This document shows, piece by piece, positions 1 to 9,955 of a stretch of 64,000 nt of DNA. Position 1 is the first letter of the stretch. Every line of letters starts with the position of its first letter. Location: positions 1-64,000 of the forward strand of contig JAOPXK010000044.1 of the NCBI GenBank assembly GCA_025965195.1. The letters run 5' to 3'. The translations under genes were made by a program, and so were the position numbers. Origin of the DNA: Marmoricola sp. (GTDB taxonomy: Bacteria; Actinomycetota; Actinomycetes; Propionibacteriales; Nocardioidaceae). The notes beneath the pieces were generated by a model that saw only the letters and a list, made by a program, of their open reading frames with translations, had not been told where the DNA came from and did no database searches.

Positions 1-1878
<1,878 letters not shown>

Positions 1879-1882
<4 letters not shown>

Positions 1883-2484
1883 CCGTTCTTCCACGCGAAC
1901 CCGTCCGGGTCGATGAACGGTCCGGCGTCGCTTCCGATGGCGATGCGGTGCGATCCGCTGCCGTCCGGGGAGACACCGGCGTCCTTGGCGAGGGCATCGC
2001 GCTTGTAGAGCGCCAGCTTGATGCCACCCGACGGGCCGGCGAACTCGACGTACTTGCCGCCATAGCTCTTCGCCACCGTCAGGCCGTGGTCGACGTAGAA
2101 CTGCTTGGTCGCCTTGACGTTCTCGACACCGAGCAACAGCACGATGTCATCGATCTGCCGGGTGGCCGGACCGGAGTCCTTCTTCGACGACGTGGCGACC
2201 TTCCAGATCGCCCCGTCCGGGGCCTGCACGACACCGCCGTAGCCCCAGAACCCCTTCTTGGTCGGCTTCAGCGAGGTGGCACCGGCAGCCAGGGCGGCCC
2301 CGATGAAGGCGTCGACGATGTTCGGCTGGGACACCACGAGCGACAGCGTGTAGCCACGGAATCCGCTCGTCGGTGCCTCCGCGGCGCGCACGCTCACGTG
2401 GGTGCCGACCCCGAGGGCCTCATAGAAGGCTTCTGCGGCCGCAGGGTCGGGCACTTCGAGGGTGAGGGAGGTGATGGCGGTCAT
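1879..2484 (-). CDS. two-domain VOC (glyoxalase/bleomycin-resistance-like) protein
   Basis: 201 residues starting MTAITSLTLEV; an in-frame ATG further upstream lies inside the neighbouring VOC gene and is not used. Two VOC-type beta-alpha-beta-beta-beta halves can be seen, roughly residues 1-105 and 112-201, the second ending DPDGFAWKNG. Family members are metal-dependent glyoxalases, dioxygenases or drug-binding proteins; the substrate cannot be read from sequence. The start lies one base after the stop of the preceding VOC gene, and the stop overlaps the UvrA-like start (ATGA). The operon context with MarR, AraC and an efflux pump makes a small-molecule binding or detoxifying role likely (inference). 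Confidence 0.82.
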
Positions 2485-2485
2485 C

Positions 2486-2896
2486 TCAGCGCACCTCGTT
2501 GATCCGGAGCAGGTTGCCGGCAGGGTCTCGCACAGCGCAGTCGCGGATGCCGTACGGCTGCTCGATCGGCTCCTGCACGATGTCCGCGCCACTCCCCTCC
2601 AGTGCTGCGAAGGTCGCGTCGAGGTCGGCGGTGGCCAGGGTGAGGATCGCGTACGTCCCCTTGGCCATCATCTCGGTGATCGTGCGGCGCTCGTCGTCGG
2701 TGACCCCGGGGTCGGCCGCCGGCGGATGCAGGACGAGGGACGTCCCGGGCTGGTCCGGGTGGCCGACCGTGATCCAGTGCATCCCGTTGTAGCCGACTTC
2801 GTTGCGGACCTCGAAGCCGAGGATGTCACGATAGAAGGCCAGGGCGGCGACGCGGTCGTCGTGCGGCAGGAAGGCCGAGTAGATGCTGATGTCCAT
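2486..2896 (-). CDS. single-domain VOC family protein
   Basis: 136 residues from MDISIYSAF. One VOC fold: early 'AFYRDILGFEV', central 'GTSLVLHPP', late 'EQPYGIRDCAVRDPAGN', the usual layout of actinobacterial glyoxalase-like proteins. The ATG lies five bases after the AraC-type gene stop, and its own stop is one base before the next VOC start, so it is inside the operon. An upstream in-frame ATG at 2989 would run far into the regulator gene and was rejected. Substrate unknown. Confidence 0.82.
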   Translation of the reverse strand: MDISIYSAFLPHDDRVAALAFYRDILGFEVRNEVGYNGMHWITVGHPDQPGTSLVLHPPAADPGVTDDERRTITEMMAKGTYAILTLATADLDATFAALEGSGADIVQEPIEQPYGIRDCAVRDPAGNLLRINEVR

Positions 2897-2901
2897 GTCG
2901 C

Positions 2902-3390
2902 TCAGGTTAGTTGCGGCTCCGCGGCGCGTGCTTCTCGATTTCTGATCGATCTGGCCCTGATCGGTCTGGTCACCTGCTTCGAGACACACGGCGGCATCTC
3001 CGCGGTCTCGTTCGCGGCCTGGCGCCGGTAGGTGCTGGGCGGGACACCGACCAGCTCGGTGAAGCGGGTGCTGAAGGTGCCCAGCGACGAGCAGCCGACC
3101 GTGAAGCAGACCTCGGTGACGCTGAGGTCGCCGCGACGCAACAGCGCCATCGCGCGCTCGATACGCCGCGTCATCAGATAGGCGTACGGCGACTCGCCAT
3201 AGGCGCGCCGGAACTCGCGACTGAGGTGCCCGGCCGACAGGTGCACGCCGCGGGCAAGCGCCTCCACATCCAGCGGCTGCACGTAGTCCCGGTCGATCCG
3301 GTCGCGGACGCGGCGCAACAGCGCGAGGTCGCGCAGGCGCTGCGGCGCGGCAGGGCTGCTGGTCATCTTCGAGATCGTGCCATGTCGCAC
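2902..3390 (-). CDS. AraC family transcriptional regulator, DNA-binding domain only
   Basis: About 162 residues if the GTG at 3390 is used, 154 if the ATG at 3366 is used; neither has a strong ribosome binding site. The first helix-turn-helix lies in 'LDVEALARGVHLSAGHLSREF' and the second in 'LSVTEVCFTVGCSSLGTFS', followed by 'RFTELVGVPPSTYR', the classic AraC signature. There is no N-terminal sensory domain, only about 30 leading residues, so ligand sensing is either absent or done by partners. The gene lies between marR and the VOC genes with gaps of about 10 and 5 bases, giving the operon two regulators. Target promoters are not visible. Confidence 0.85.
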   Translation of the reverse strand: MRHGTISKMTSSPAAPQRLRDLALLRRVRDRIDRDYVQPLDVEALARGVHLSAGHLSREFRRAYGESPYAYLMTRRIERAMALLRRGDLSVTEVCFTVGCSSLGTFSTRFTELVGVPPSTYRRQAANETAEMPPCVSKQVTRPIRARSIRNREARAAEPQLT

Positions 3391-3399
3391 CGAACTTGC

Positions 3400-3831
3400 C
3401 TAGCGCCTCTCTGAGCTCTCGACCAGCCGGCGCAATATCTGTTCCAGGGTTGCCAGGTCGGCCTCCGTCAAGGCGAGAAGCTCGGCCGGTGGCGTTGACT
3501 GGATCTCATCGGCCGTTCGCGCCACCGCGCGCCCGGCCGTGCTGACCTGAACGAGCTTCGAGCGTCGATCAGCCGGATTGACCTCCCGACGTACCAGCCC
3601 GCGCTTCTCGAGGTCATCGACGATGACGGTGATGTACGGCGCGTCGGTCCCCAGCCCAGTGCCGAGCTCACCCATCGGCAACGGCCCGGGCAACAACAGC
3701 CGCAACGCCTTCGCGCGGAGGTAGCTCATCCCGATTGCGTCGGACACCGCGGCGCGGCGGTCGTGCAGGTCGAGCACCAGAGCGCGCATCGACTGCCAGG
3801 CCCTGGTGGCCGGATCGGGCTGATTGCTCAT
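3400..3831 (-). CDS. MarR family transcriptional regulator
   Basis: 143 residues. Winged helix: recognition region 'LGTGLGTDAPYITVIVDDLE' followed by 'KRGLVRREVNPADRRSKLV', where the DRR wing motif is typical of MarR. The ATG overlaps the stop of the upstream transporter gene (ATGA), so pump and regulator are co-translated. By analogy with EmrR and other MarR regulators it probably represses the efflux operon from the AT-rich region upstream of 5282. The inducing compound is unknown. Confidence 0.9.
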   Translation of the reverse strand: MSNQPDPATRAWQSMRALVLDLHDRRAAVSDAIGMSYLRAKALRLLLPGPLPMGELGTGLGTDAPYITVIVDDLEKRGLVRREVNPADRRSKLVQVSTAGRAVARTADEIQSTPPAELLALTEADLATLEQILRRLVESSERR

Positions 3832-5282
3832 GGCTTCATCATCCCCGCTACGGGCGGCTGTGGCACGGCTTCCTCATCGAGCAGGTCGGCAACCTTGAGG
3901 GCCGAGCCGGCGGCCCACCGACCCGTCGTGACCAAGGCAAGCAGGAACACTGCGGCGCCACAGCCGACAACGGTCCACCAACCGGGATGGCTCGCCTGCG
4001 CGAACTCGGTCCGGATGGTCGCGCCGGCGCCGCTGCTGACCACCGCACCGACGATGGCGACGCCGAGCGATGCGCCGACCTGACGGCTGGTGCTCGCAAC
4101 GGCGGCTGCCACGCCGGCCTGGCTCCGGGGCATCCCGGACACCGCGGCGTTGGTGATCGGGGCGTTCACCATGCCGAAGCCGAGGCCGAACACCAGATAA
4201 CAGCAAAGCAGCCAGCCATAGCCGAGATCGTCGGTGAGACCGGTCAGCGGGAGCGCACCGAGGAACATCGCGGCGCCGGCGATCAGCAGCGGCGTTCGCG
4301 GACCATGGTTGCCCACCATCCGTCCGGAGATGGGTGCGAACACCGCAGTCATGGCCGCCATCGGCAGCAGGAACAGCCCGGCTTGCAACGCGCTCAACCC
4401 CCGAACGTCCTGCAGATACAGGGTGTTCAGGAACAGGAAGGCGCTGAAGGCACCGAAGGCACACACTGCCATCACGGTCGCGCCGGAGAACGGGACGCTG
4501 CGGAAGAAGGTGAGCTCGATCAGCGGATCCTGGCGGCGGGACTCATGGCGCAACAGCGTCACCAACGCGGTCAGGCACAGGGCTGCCAGCACCCAGATCT
4601 CCGGCGAGTCGCCGACTCGTGGTGCCTCGATGATGGCGTACGTCAACGACAGCAGCACGCCGATGACCAGGACCTGCCCGAGCGGATCGATCCGCCTGGC
4701 CCGCTCGGCCTTGGACTCCGGGATGAAGATTGCGGCAAGGACGAACGCCGCGATCCCGATCGGCACGTTGACCCAGAAGATCGAGCGCCACCCGATCGAG
4801 TCGACCAGCACTCCCCCGAGCACCGGTCCGACACCGAGACTGACGCCGACCACGCCGGCGAAGGCCCCGATCGCCCGTGCGCGTTCGCGCGGATCGGTGA
4901 ACACGTTGGTGATGATCGACATTGCGACCGGGTTGAGCATGGAGCCACCCACTGCCTGCAGCATCCGGAAGGCGATCAGCCAGCCCAGCCCGGGTGCGAC
5001 GCTGCAGAGCAACGAGCCGAAGGTGAACAGCGCCAGGCCCACCTGGAAGGTACGGCGCCGGCCGAGCCGGTCCGCGGTCGAGCCGGACAGGATCAACAGG
5101 CTGGCCAGCACCACCGTGTAGCCGTCGATGGTCCATTGCAGCCCGGACACCGAGGCGTGCAGGTCGGTGCGAATCGATGGCAGTGCAACGTTGACGATGG
5201 TGACGTCCATGCCGACGATCAGCAGGCTCAAGCAACAGATCGCAAGAATCAGGAGGCGTCGGTTGTGGCTGAGCTCAGGCAC
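3828..5282 (-). CDS. MFS drug efflux transporter, DHA2 (EmrB/QacA) family
   Basis: 484 residues, about 14 hydrophobic segments. Seen: DHA2 motif 'DVTIVNVALP' in TM1 (residues 26-35), loop 2-3 motif DRLGRRR (71-77), and glycine/proline-rich motif C of antiporters 'GVSLGVGPVLGG' around residues 146-157. Proton-driven export of hydrophobic drugs from the inner membrane is the family role. First gene of the operon leading into marR, araC, two VOC genes and the UvrA-like gene. The substrate cannot be assigned. Confidence 0.92.
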   Translation of the reverse strand: MPELSHNRRLLILAICCLSLLIVGMDVTIVNVALPSIRTDLHASVSGLQWTIDGYTVVLASLLILSGSTADRLGRRRTFQVGLALFTFGSLLCSVAPGLGWLIAFRMLQAVGGSMLNPVAMSIITNVFTDPRERARAIGAFAGVVGVSLGVGPVLGGVLVDSIGWRSIFWVNVPIGIAAFVLAAIFIPESKAERARRIDPLGQVLVIGVLLSLTYAIIEAPRVGDSPEIWVLAALCLTALVTLLRHESRRQDPLIELTFFRSVPFSGATVMAVCAFGAFSAFLFLNTLYLQDVRGLSALQAGLFLLPMAAMTAVFAPISGRMVGNHGPRTPLLIAGAAMFLGALPLTGLTDDLGYGWLLCCYLVFGLGFGMVNAPITNAAVSGMPRSQAGVAAAVASTSRQVGASLGVAIVGAVVSSGAGATIRTEFAQASHPGWWTVVGCGAAVFLLALVTTGRWAAGSALKVADLLDEEAVPQPPVAGMMKP

Positions 5283-5291
5283 CAGTAGCCC

Positions 5292-5332
5292 ACTTACTTA
5301 AAGTCATACAACTATTCTATCAGCACAAGCAA
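5292..5332 (-). promoter_or_regulatory. probable promoter and operator of the efflux operon
   Basis: This is an AT-rich island in otherwise GC-rich DNA, just upstream of the transporter start. On the minus strand TTGCTT (5327-5332) and TATGAC (5303-5308) are 18 bases apart, acceptable as -35/-10. ACTTACTTAAAGT (5292-5304) is an imperfect palindrome overlapping the start-site region, where a MarR dimer could bind. Both assignments are by eye. Confidence 0.4.
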
Positions 5333-5426
5333 ACGGCGTCCGGTCGAGCACACGTCACGTCAGTGACGCGCACCCAGACAGCGCTCCGATGAGGCTCCGG
5401 GAGCGTGGTTCGCCTAACCTGCACCG

Positions 5427-6881
5427 GTGAACGCGCAAGAACAGAACCGCATCGACCCCGACGAGCTCGCTGCCTGCCTGCGGGTGATCGAGCAGGCCGA
5501 GTCGCTGCCGCCCGAGCATCCCGATGCCATCGCCGTACGCCGTGCCACTGCGGCGATCTTCAAGACCGTCAAGAAGGAGCGTCGCAACTCCCGGCGCGAC
5601 GCGATCAACGCCGCCGACCAGGCCGTGGTCGCCGCCACCGCGACCGGCTCGCCGCAGCGTATCGATGACGAGACCGAAGGCATCCCGCTGGTCTCGGCGT
5701 CGAGGGGCGCACTCGCGGGCAAGCTGATCCGGCCGCGCCCGTGTTACATCTGCAAGCAGGACTACACCGATGTCGACGCGTTCTACCACCAGCTGTGTCC
5801 GAGCTGCGCCGCGATCAACCACGGCAAGCGCGACGCCCGCACCGACCTCACCGGCCGGCGTGCGCTGCTCACGGGCGGGCGCGCGAAGATCGGGATGTAC
5901 ATCGCGCTGCGGCTGCTGCGCGACGGCGCGCACACCACGATCACCACCCGCTTTCCCAATGACGCGGTACGTCGTTTCTCCGCGATGCCCGACAGCGCCG
6001 ACTGGCTGCACCAGCTGCGGATCGTCGGCATCGACCTGCGTGATCCGGCCCAGGTCGTGGCTCTGGCCGACTCGGTGGCGGCAGCGGGACCACTCGACAT
6101 CCTGATCAACAACGCCTGCCAGACCGTACGTCGCTCCCCCGGCGCCTATGCCCCGCTCGCGGCGGCCGAGACCGAGCCGCTCCCGGACGGGCCCCTGCCC
6201 GAGCTGCTCACCTTCGACCGGATCTCAGACGCGCACCCGATGATGCTCGCCGGTTCGCTGAGCCAGCACCCGCTCCCCCACCTGCCCGAGTCGTTGAGCG
6301 GATCGGAGATCTCGAGGCTTGCGCTGGTGGCAGGTTCAGCGCTGCCCGAACATGGTGAGGCCGGGATCGACGCCGGCGGGCTGGTGCCCGACCTGCACAC
6401 GATCAACAGCTGGACCCAGCGGGTCGACGAGGTGGATCCCCTCGAGCTCCTCGAGGTGCAGCTGTGCAACATGACGGCGCCATTCATCCTGGTCAGCCGG
6501 CTGCGACCGGCGATGGCGGCCAGCCCGGCCCGCCGGAAGTACGTCGTGAACGTGTCCGCGATGGAGGGTGTCTTCAGCCGTGGCTACAAGGGTCCGGGCC
6601 ACCCGCACACCAACATGGCCAAGGCCGCACTCAACATGCTCACCCGCACCAGCGCCGCGGAGATGCTCACCGACGGGATCCTGATGACCGCGGTCGACAC
6701 CGGCTGGATCACCGACGAACGACCGCACTACACGAAGGTCCGGCTCGCCGAGGAAGGCTTCCACGCGCCGCTCGACCTGGTCGACGGCGCGGCCCGGGTC
6801 TATGACCCGATCATCCAGGGCGAGGACGGTGTGGACCTCTACGGCTGCTTCCTGAAGGACTTCGAGCGCGCGAACTGGTGA
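5427..6881 (+). CDS. SDR-family oxidoreductase-like protein with N-terminal zinc-knuckle region
   Basis: 484 residues, GTG start. Residues 1-100 are charged and helical. A four-cysteine module follows (C106, C109, C124, C127: CYIC ... CPSC), probably one zinc site. A Rossmann SDR domain then has cofactor motif TGGRAKIG (149-156), an NNAC motif (228-231) and a serine in 'VVNVSAMEG' (377). The usual YxxxK is altered: the Lys is K399 but the residue four before it is Thr395, so the catalytic tyrosine appears missing unless Y387 replaces it. Residues 240-345 form an acidic insertion of about 100 residues not found in classical 250-residue SDRs. Substrate unknown. It converges with the alcohol dehydrogenase gene. 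Confidence 0.75.
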   Translation: MNAQEQNRIDPDELAACLRVIEQAESLPPEHPDAIAVRRATAAIFKTVKKERRNSRRDAINAADQAVVAATATGSPQRIDDETEGIPLVSASRGALAGKLIRPRPCYICKQDYTDVDAFYHQLCPSCAAINHGKRDARTDLTGRRALLTGGRAKIGMYIALRLLRDGAHTTITTRFPNDAVRRFSAMPDSADWLHQLRIVGIDLRDPAQVVALADSVAAAGPLDILINNACQTVRRSPGAYAPLAAAETEPLPDGPLPELLTFDRISDAHPMMLAGSLSQHPLPHLPESLSGSEISRLALVAGSALPEHGEAGIDAGGLVPDLHTINSWTQRVDEVDPLELLEVQLCNMTAPFILVSRLRPAMAASPARRKYVVNVSAMEGVFSRGYKGPGHPHTNMAKAALNMLTRTSAAEMLTDGILMTAVDTGWITDERPHYTKVRLAEEGFHAPLDLVDGAARVYDPIIQGEDGVDLYGCFLKDFERANW

Positions 6882-6902
6882 ATCTCCACAAGCTCGATCA
6901 CC
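6879..6902 (-). repeat. dispersed palindromic element, degenerate copy at SDR stop
   Basis: On the + strand the SDR stop codon TGA begins a diverged copy of the repeat TGATCTCGACAAGCTCGATC: about four differences over 24 bases. It lies between two convergent genes. A further half-match, GCTCGATCACC, follows at 6911-6921. It may act as a transcription end signal (inference). Confidence 0.5.
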
Positions 6903-6922
6903 GTCGGGGGGCTCGATCACCC

Positions 6923-7939
6923 TCAGGGCTCGAGGTAGACCTTGATCGAGCGGCGCTCGTCCATCGCCTTGTAGCCCTCGGCGACGTCCGCCAGTGGCAG
7001 CCGTGAGTCGAAGACGATGCCGGGGTTGATGGTCCCCGAGGTGACCAGGTCCAGCAGCTCGGGCAGGTACTTCCGGACCGGGGCGATGCCGCCGGCCAGG
7101 CCGACGTTCGCGGAGAACATGTGCCGCACCGGCAGCTCGACGCCGTGGGGTACGCCGACGAAGCCGACCATCGACCCGGCGCGGGCAACCCGGAACGCGG
7201 TCCTCATCGCCTCTCCCGTGCCGACGCATTCGAGGACGGCGTCAGCACCGACACCGTTGGTCAGCTCCTTGACCTTCTCGATGCCCTCACGGCCGCGCTC
7301 GGCGATGATGTCGGTCGCGCCGAACTGGCGGGCGATCTCCTGCCGGGGCTCGTGGCGCGACATCGCGATGACGCGCTCGGCACCGAGCTGCTTGGCCGCG
7401 AGCACCCCGCACAGCCCGACGGCTCCGTCACCGACCACGACCGCCGTACTTCCCGGCCGGACGTTGGCAGCAACGGCGGCGTGCCAGCCGGTGGCCATCA
7501 CGTCGGACAGCGTCAGCAGCGACGCGAACAGCGACGGGTCGGGCATGCCGTCGGTCTTGACCATCGAGCCCTCGGCCTGGGTGACCTTGGCGTACTCACC
7601 CTGTCCCCCGGTTGTCAGGCCACCGTTGACACACGCCGACTGCATCCCGTTCGCACAGGCCGGGCAGGTGTTGTCGCTGTGGCAGAACGGGACGATCACG
7701 AAGTCGCCGGGTTTGAACGACCGGACTTCGGAGCCGGCCTCCTCGACGACGCCGATCATCTCGTGGCCGATCGTCTCCCCCGGCGTGATCGGGTTCTCGC
7801 CGCGATAGGGCCAGAGGTCCGAGCCGCAGATGCACCCAGCGACCACCTTGATGACGGCGTCGGTGGGCTTGTCGATGGTGGGCGTGGGCCGGTCCTCGAG
7901 GCGGATGTCGCCGGGACCGTGGATGGTGGTCACTCGCAT
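6923..7939 (-). CDS. zinc-dependent alcohol dehydrogenase (MDR family)
   Basis: 338 residues from MRVTTIHGPG; this ATG has GAGG nine bases upstream, whereas the ATG at 7948 abuts that GAGG. Catalytic zinc ligands: C38 (CGSD), H59-E60 (GHE). Structural zinc cysteines C86, C92, C95 and C103. Nucleotide-binding glycine motif 'VVVGDGAVGLCGV' in the middle. Length and motifs fit medium-chain alcohol or threonine-type dehydrogenases using NAD(P). The substrate is not evident. It stands alone, converging with the SDR gene and divergent from the XRE-MurA gene. Confidence 0.88.
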   Translation of the reverse strand: MRVTTIHGPGDIRLEDRPTPTIDKPTDAVIKVVAGCICGSDLWPYRGENPITPGETIGHEMIGVVEEAGSEVRSFKPGDFVIVPFCHSDNTCPACANGMQSACVNGGLTTGGQGEYAKVTQAEGSMVKTDGMPDPSLFASLLTLSDVMATGWHAAVAANVRPGSTAVVVGDGAVGLCGVLAAKQLGAERVIAMSRHEPRQEIARQFGATDIIAERGREGIEKVKELTNGVGADAVLECVGTGEAMRTAFRVARAGSMVGFVGVPHGVELPVRHMFSANVGLAGGIAPVRKYLPELLDLVTSGTINPGIVFDSRLPLADVAEGYKAMDERRSIKVYLEP

Positions 7940-8036
7940 GTTCGTCATCCTCGCGCAGCGCGACGGGCGGGGCAAAGACCGGGGCAAAATCGGGCAGTCA
8001 GGCCGAGATCCAGGTCACGGCGCGGCGCCGATTGGA

Positions 8037-8058
8037 GTTATCTCACATGTGAGATAAC
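8037..8058. promoter_or_regulatory. 22-bp perfect palindrome, probable operator of the XRE-MurA gene
   Basis: The core TTATCTCACATGTGAGATAA (8038-8057), with one further pair outside, is perfectly self-complementary and ends ten bases before the ATG at 8068. It lies between the divergent alcohol dehydrogenase and XRE-MurA genes. Such symmetry is typical of an XRE dimer site, so autoregulation by the downstream protein is likely (inference). Confidence 0.7.
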
Positions 8059-8067
8059 GTCCACAGC

Positions 8068-9594
8068 ATGAATGAGGACTACCTGCTCCGGATCGGTCAC
8101 CTGATCCGCGACGCACGCAAGCACCGGGGCTGGACCCAGCAGCAGCTCGCCGACGTCCTCAACACCAGCCAGAGCGCAGTGAACCGCATCGAGCGCGGCC
8201 ACCAGAACCTGTCTTTGGAGATGGTCGCCCGCATCGGCGAGGCGCTCGACTCCCAGATCGTCAGCCTCGGCGCGGGACCCACCCACCTCCGCGTCAACGG
8301 CCCGACCCGGCTCTCGGGCAGCATCACCGTGAAGACCTCGAAGAACGCCGGCGTTGCGCTGCTGTGCGCGTCCCTTCTCAACCGCGGTCGTACGACGCTG
8401 CGGCAGGTGGCCCGCATCGAGGAGGTGAACCGGCTGCTCGAGGTGCTCGACAGCATCGGCGTGAAGAGCCGCTGGCTCAACGAGGACAACGACCTCGAGA
8501 TCACGCCCTCGCCGAACCTCGACCTCTCCCTGATCGACGTCGAGGCTGCTCGCCGGACCCGCTCGATCATCATGTTCCTCGGCCCCCTGATGCACCGGGC
8601 CACTTCGTTCGAGCTCCCGTACGCCGGCGGTTGCGACCTCGGCACTCGCACCGTCGAGCCGCACATGGCCGCGCTCCGGCCGCTCGGCCTGGAGGTCAAG
8701 GCGACCGAGGGCAGCTACAAGTGCATCGTCCACGAGGGCGTCACGCCGACCCGGCCGATCGTGCTGACCGAGCGCGGCGACACCGTCACCGAGAACGCCC
8801 TGATGGCTGCCGCCCTCAACACCGGCACCACCGTGATCCGCAACGCCAGCAGCAACTACATGGTCCAGGACCTGTGCTTCTTCCTGGAGAAGCTCGGCGT
8901 CAGGATCGACGGCATCGGGACCACGACGCTGAAGGTGACGGGCTGCAGCGAGATCGCGGTCGACGTCGACTATGCACCGAGCGAGGACCCGATCGAGGCG
9001 ATGTCGCTGCTGGCCGCCGCCATCGTGACCGACTCCGAGATCACCATCCGGCGGGCGCCGATCGAGTTCCTCGAGATCGAGCTTGCGGTACTCACCGAGA
9101 TGGGCCTGCGCTACGAGCTCTCAGAGGAGTACGTCGCCACCAACGGGCACACCAGGCTGGTCGACATCACCACCTTGCAGTCCCAGCTGCACTCCCCCAT
9201 CGACAAGATCCACCCGATGCCGTTCCCCGGCCTCAACATCGACAACCTGCCGTTCTTCGCGGTCATCGCCGCGGTCGCCGAAGGCCAGACCCTGCTGCAC
9301 GACTGGGTCTATGAGAACCGGGCGATCTACCTCACCGACCTCAACAAGCTCGGCGGCAAGGTGACCCTGCTCGACCCGCACCGGGTGATGATCGAGGGTC
9401 CGACCCACTGGTCAGGAGCGGAGATCGTCTGTCCGCCGGCGCTGCGCCCGGCCGTGGTGATCCTGCTGGCGATGCTGGCGTCGAAGGGCACCTCGGTGCT
9501 GCGATCGGTCTATGTGATCAACCGGGGCTACGAAGACCTCGCCGAGCGACTCAACGAGCTCGGCGCGCAGATCGAGACCTTCCACGACATCTAG
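8068..9594 (+). CDS. XRE helix-turn-helix fused to MurA-like enolpyruvyl transferase
   Basis: 508 residues. Residues 1-67 form an XRE/HTH_3 domain ('WTQQQLADVLNTSQSAVNRI'). Residues 70-508 match UDP-N-acetylglucosamine 1-carboxyvinyltransferase. MurA active-site landmarks are kept: K92-N93 (KNA), the catalytic-loop cysteine C189 in AGGCDLGTR with R194, D392 in 'FPGLNIDN', and R460 in 'ALRPA'. It could therefore be active in the first step of peptidoglycan synthesis (PEP plus UDP-GlcNAc) as well as DNA-binding. Full-length MurA alone is about 420 residues, so this is a true fusion, likely a second murA paralogue. No cell-wall genes flank it. Regulation by substrate-bound state is speculative. 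Confidence 0.85.
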   Translation: MNEDYLLRIGHLIRDARKHRGWTQQQLADVLNTSQSAVNRIERGHQNLSLEMVARIGEALDSQIVSLGAGPTHLRVNGPTRLSGSITVKTSKNAGVALLCASLLNRGRTTLRQVARIEEVNRLLEVLDSIGVKSRWLNEDNDLEITPSPNLDLSLIDVEAARRTRSIIMFLGPLMHRATSFELPYAGGCDLGTRTVEPHMAALRPLGLEVKATEGSYKCIVHEGVTPTRPIVLTERGDTVTENALMAAALNTGTTVIRNASSNYMVQDLCFFLEKLGVRIDGIGTTTLKVTGCSEIAVDVDYAPSEDPIEAMSLLAAAIVTDSEITIRRAPIEFLEIELAVLTEMGLRYELSEEYVATNGHTRLVDITTLQSQLHSPIDKIHPMPFPGLNIDNLPFFAVIAAVAEGQTLLHDWVYENRAIYLTDLNKLGGKVTLLDPHRVMIEGPTHWSGAEIVCPPALRPAVVILLAMLASKGTSVLRSVYVINRGYEDLAERLNELGAQIETFHDI

Positions 9595-9642
9595 CAGGAC
9601 AGCTGGAAGCACGTCGAGGCGTCGAGCGCAGCCCGAGACCGC

Positions 9643-9915
9643 TCAGCCGGTGAAGAGCGACTCGATGAACGCCCGGCTACTGGGCGGCATCGGCGGTGGA
9701 GCCGTCATGTCCGCGGTGATCCGTGGCATCGGGTTCGTGTGCGAGGCCTTGTGGCTGTGCCAGTCGTTCTCCGCCTCGATCAGGGCGCCGAGATCGGCCT
9801 GGTCGAGAAACAGTCCCTGGCAGGACCCGCACTGACGCACCGGGACATCGGCGTAGGACCGCACGGCCATGGCGCCTTGGCACTTGGGGCAGGTCAGATC
9901 GTCCACGTTCGTCAA
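9643..9915 (-). CDS. TFIIB-type zinc-ribbon protein
   Basis: 90 residues. Four cysteines, C9/C12 (CPKC) and C29/C32 (CGSC), then 'GLFLDQADLGALIE', the signature of the bacterial zf-TFIIB small zinc-ribbon family. The tail contains a proline-rich stretch and 'FIESLFTG'. These proteins are of unknown function and probably bind nucleic acid or protein. It converges with the XRE-MurA gene with 48 bases between. Confidence 0.8.
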   Translation of the reverse strand: MTNVDDLTCPKCQGAMAVRSYADVPVRQCGSCQGLFLDQADLGALIEAENDWHSHKASHTNPMPRITADMTAPPPMPPSSRAFIESLFTG

Positions 9916-9955
9916 CGTACTACCCGAATCAGCAGTTGAGTAGGAACGCGGATGG

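Noticed and set aside
3735-5288. 517-codon plus-strand frame over the MFS pump
   Set aside because: Gln/Asp/His-rich composition typical of an antisense shadow; the pump motifs on the minus strand are clear.
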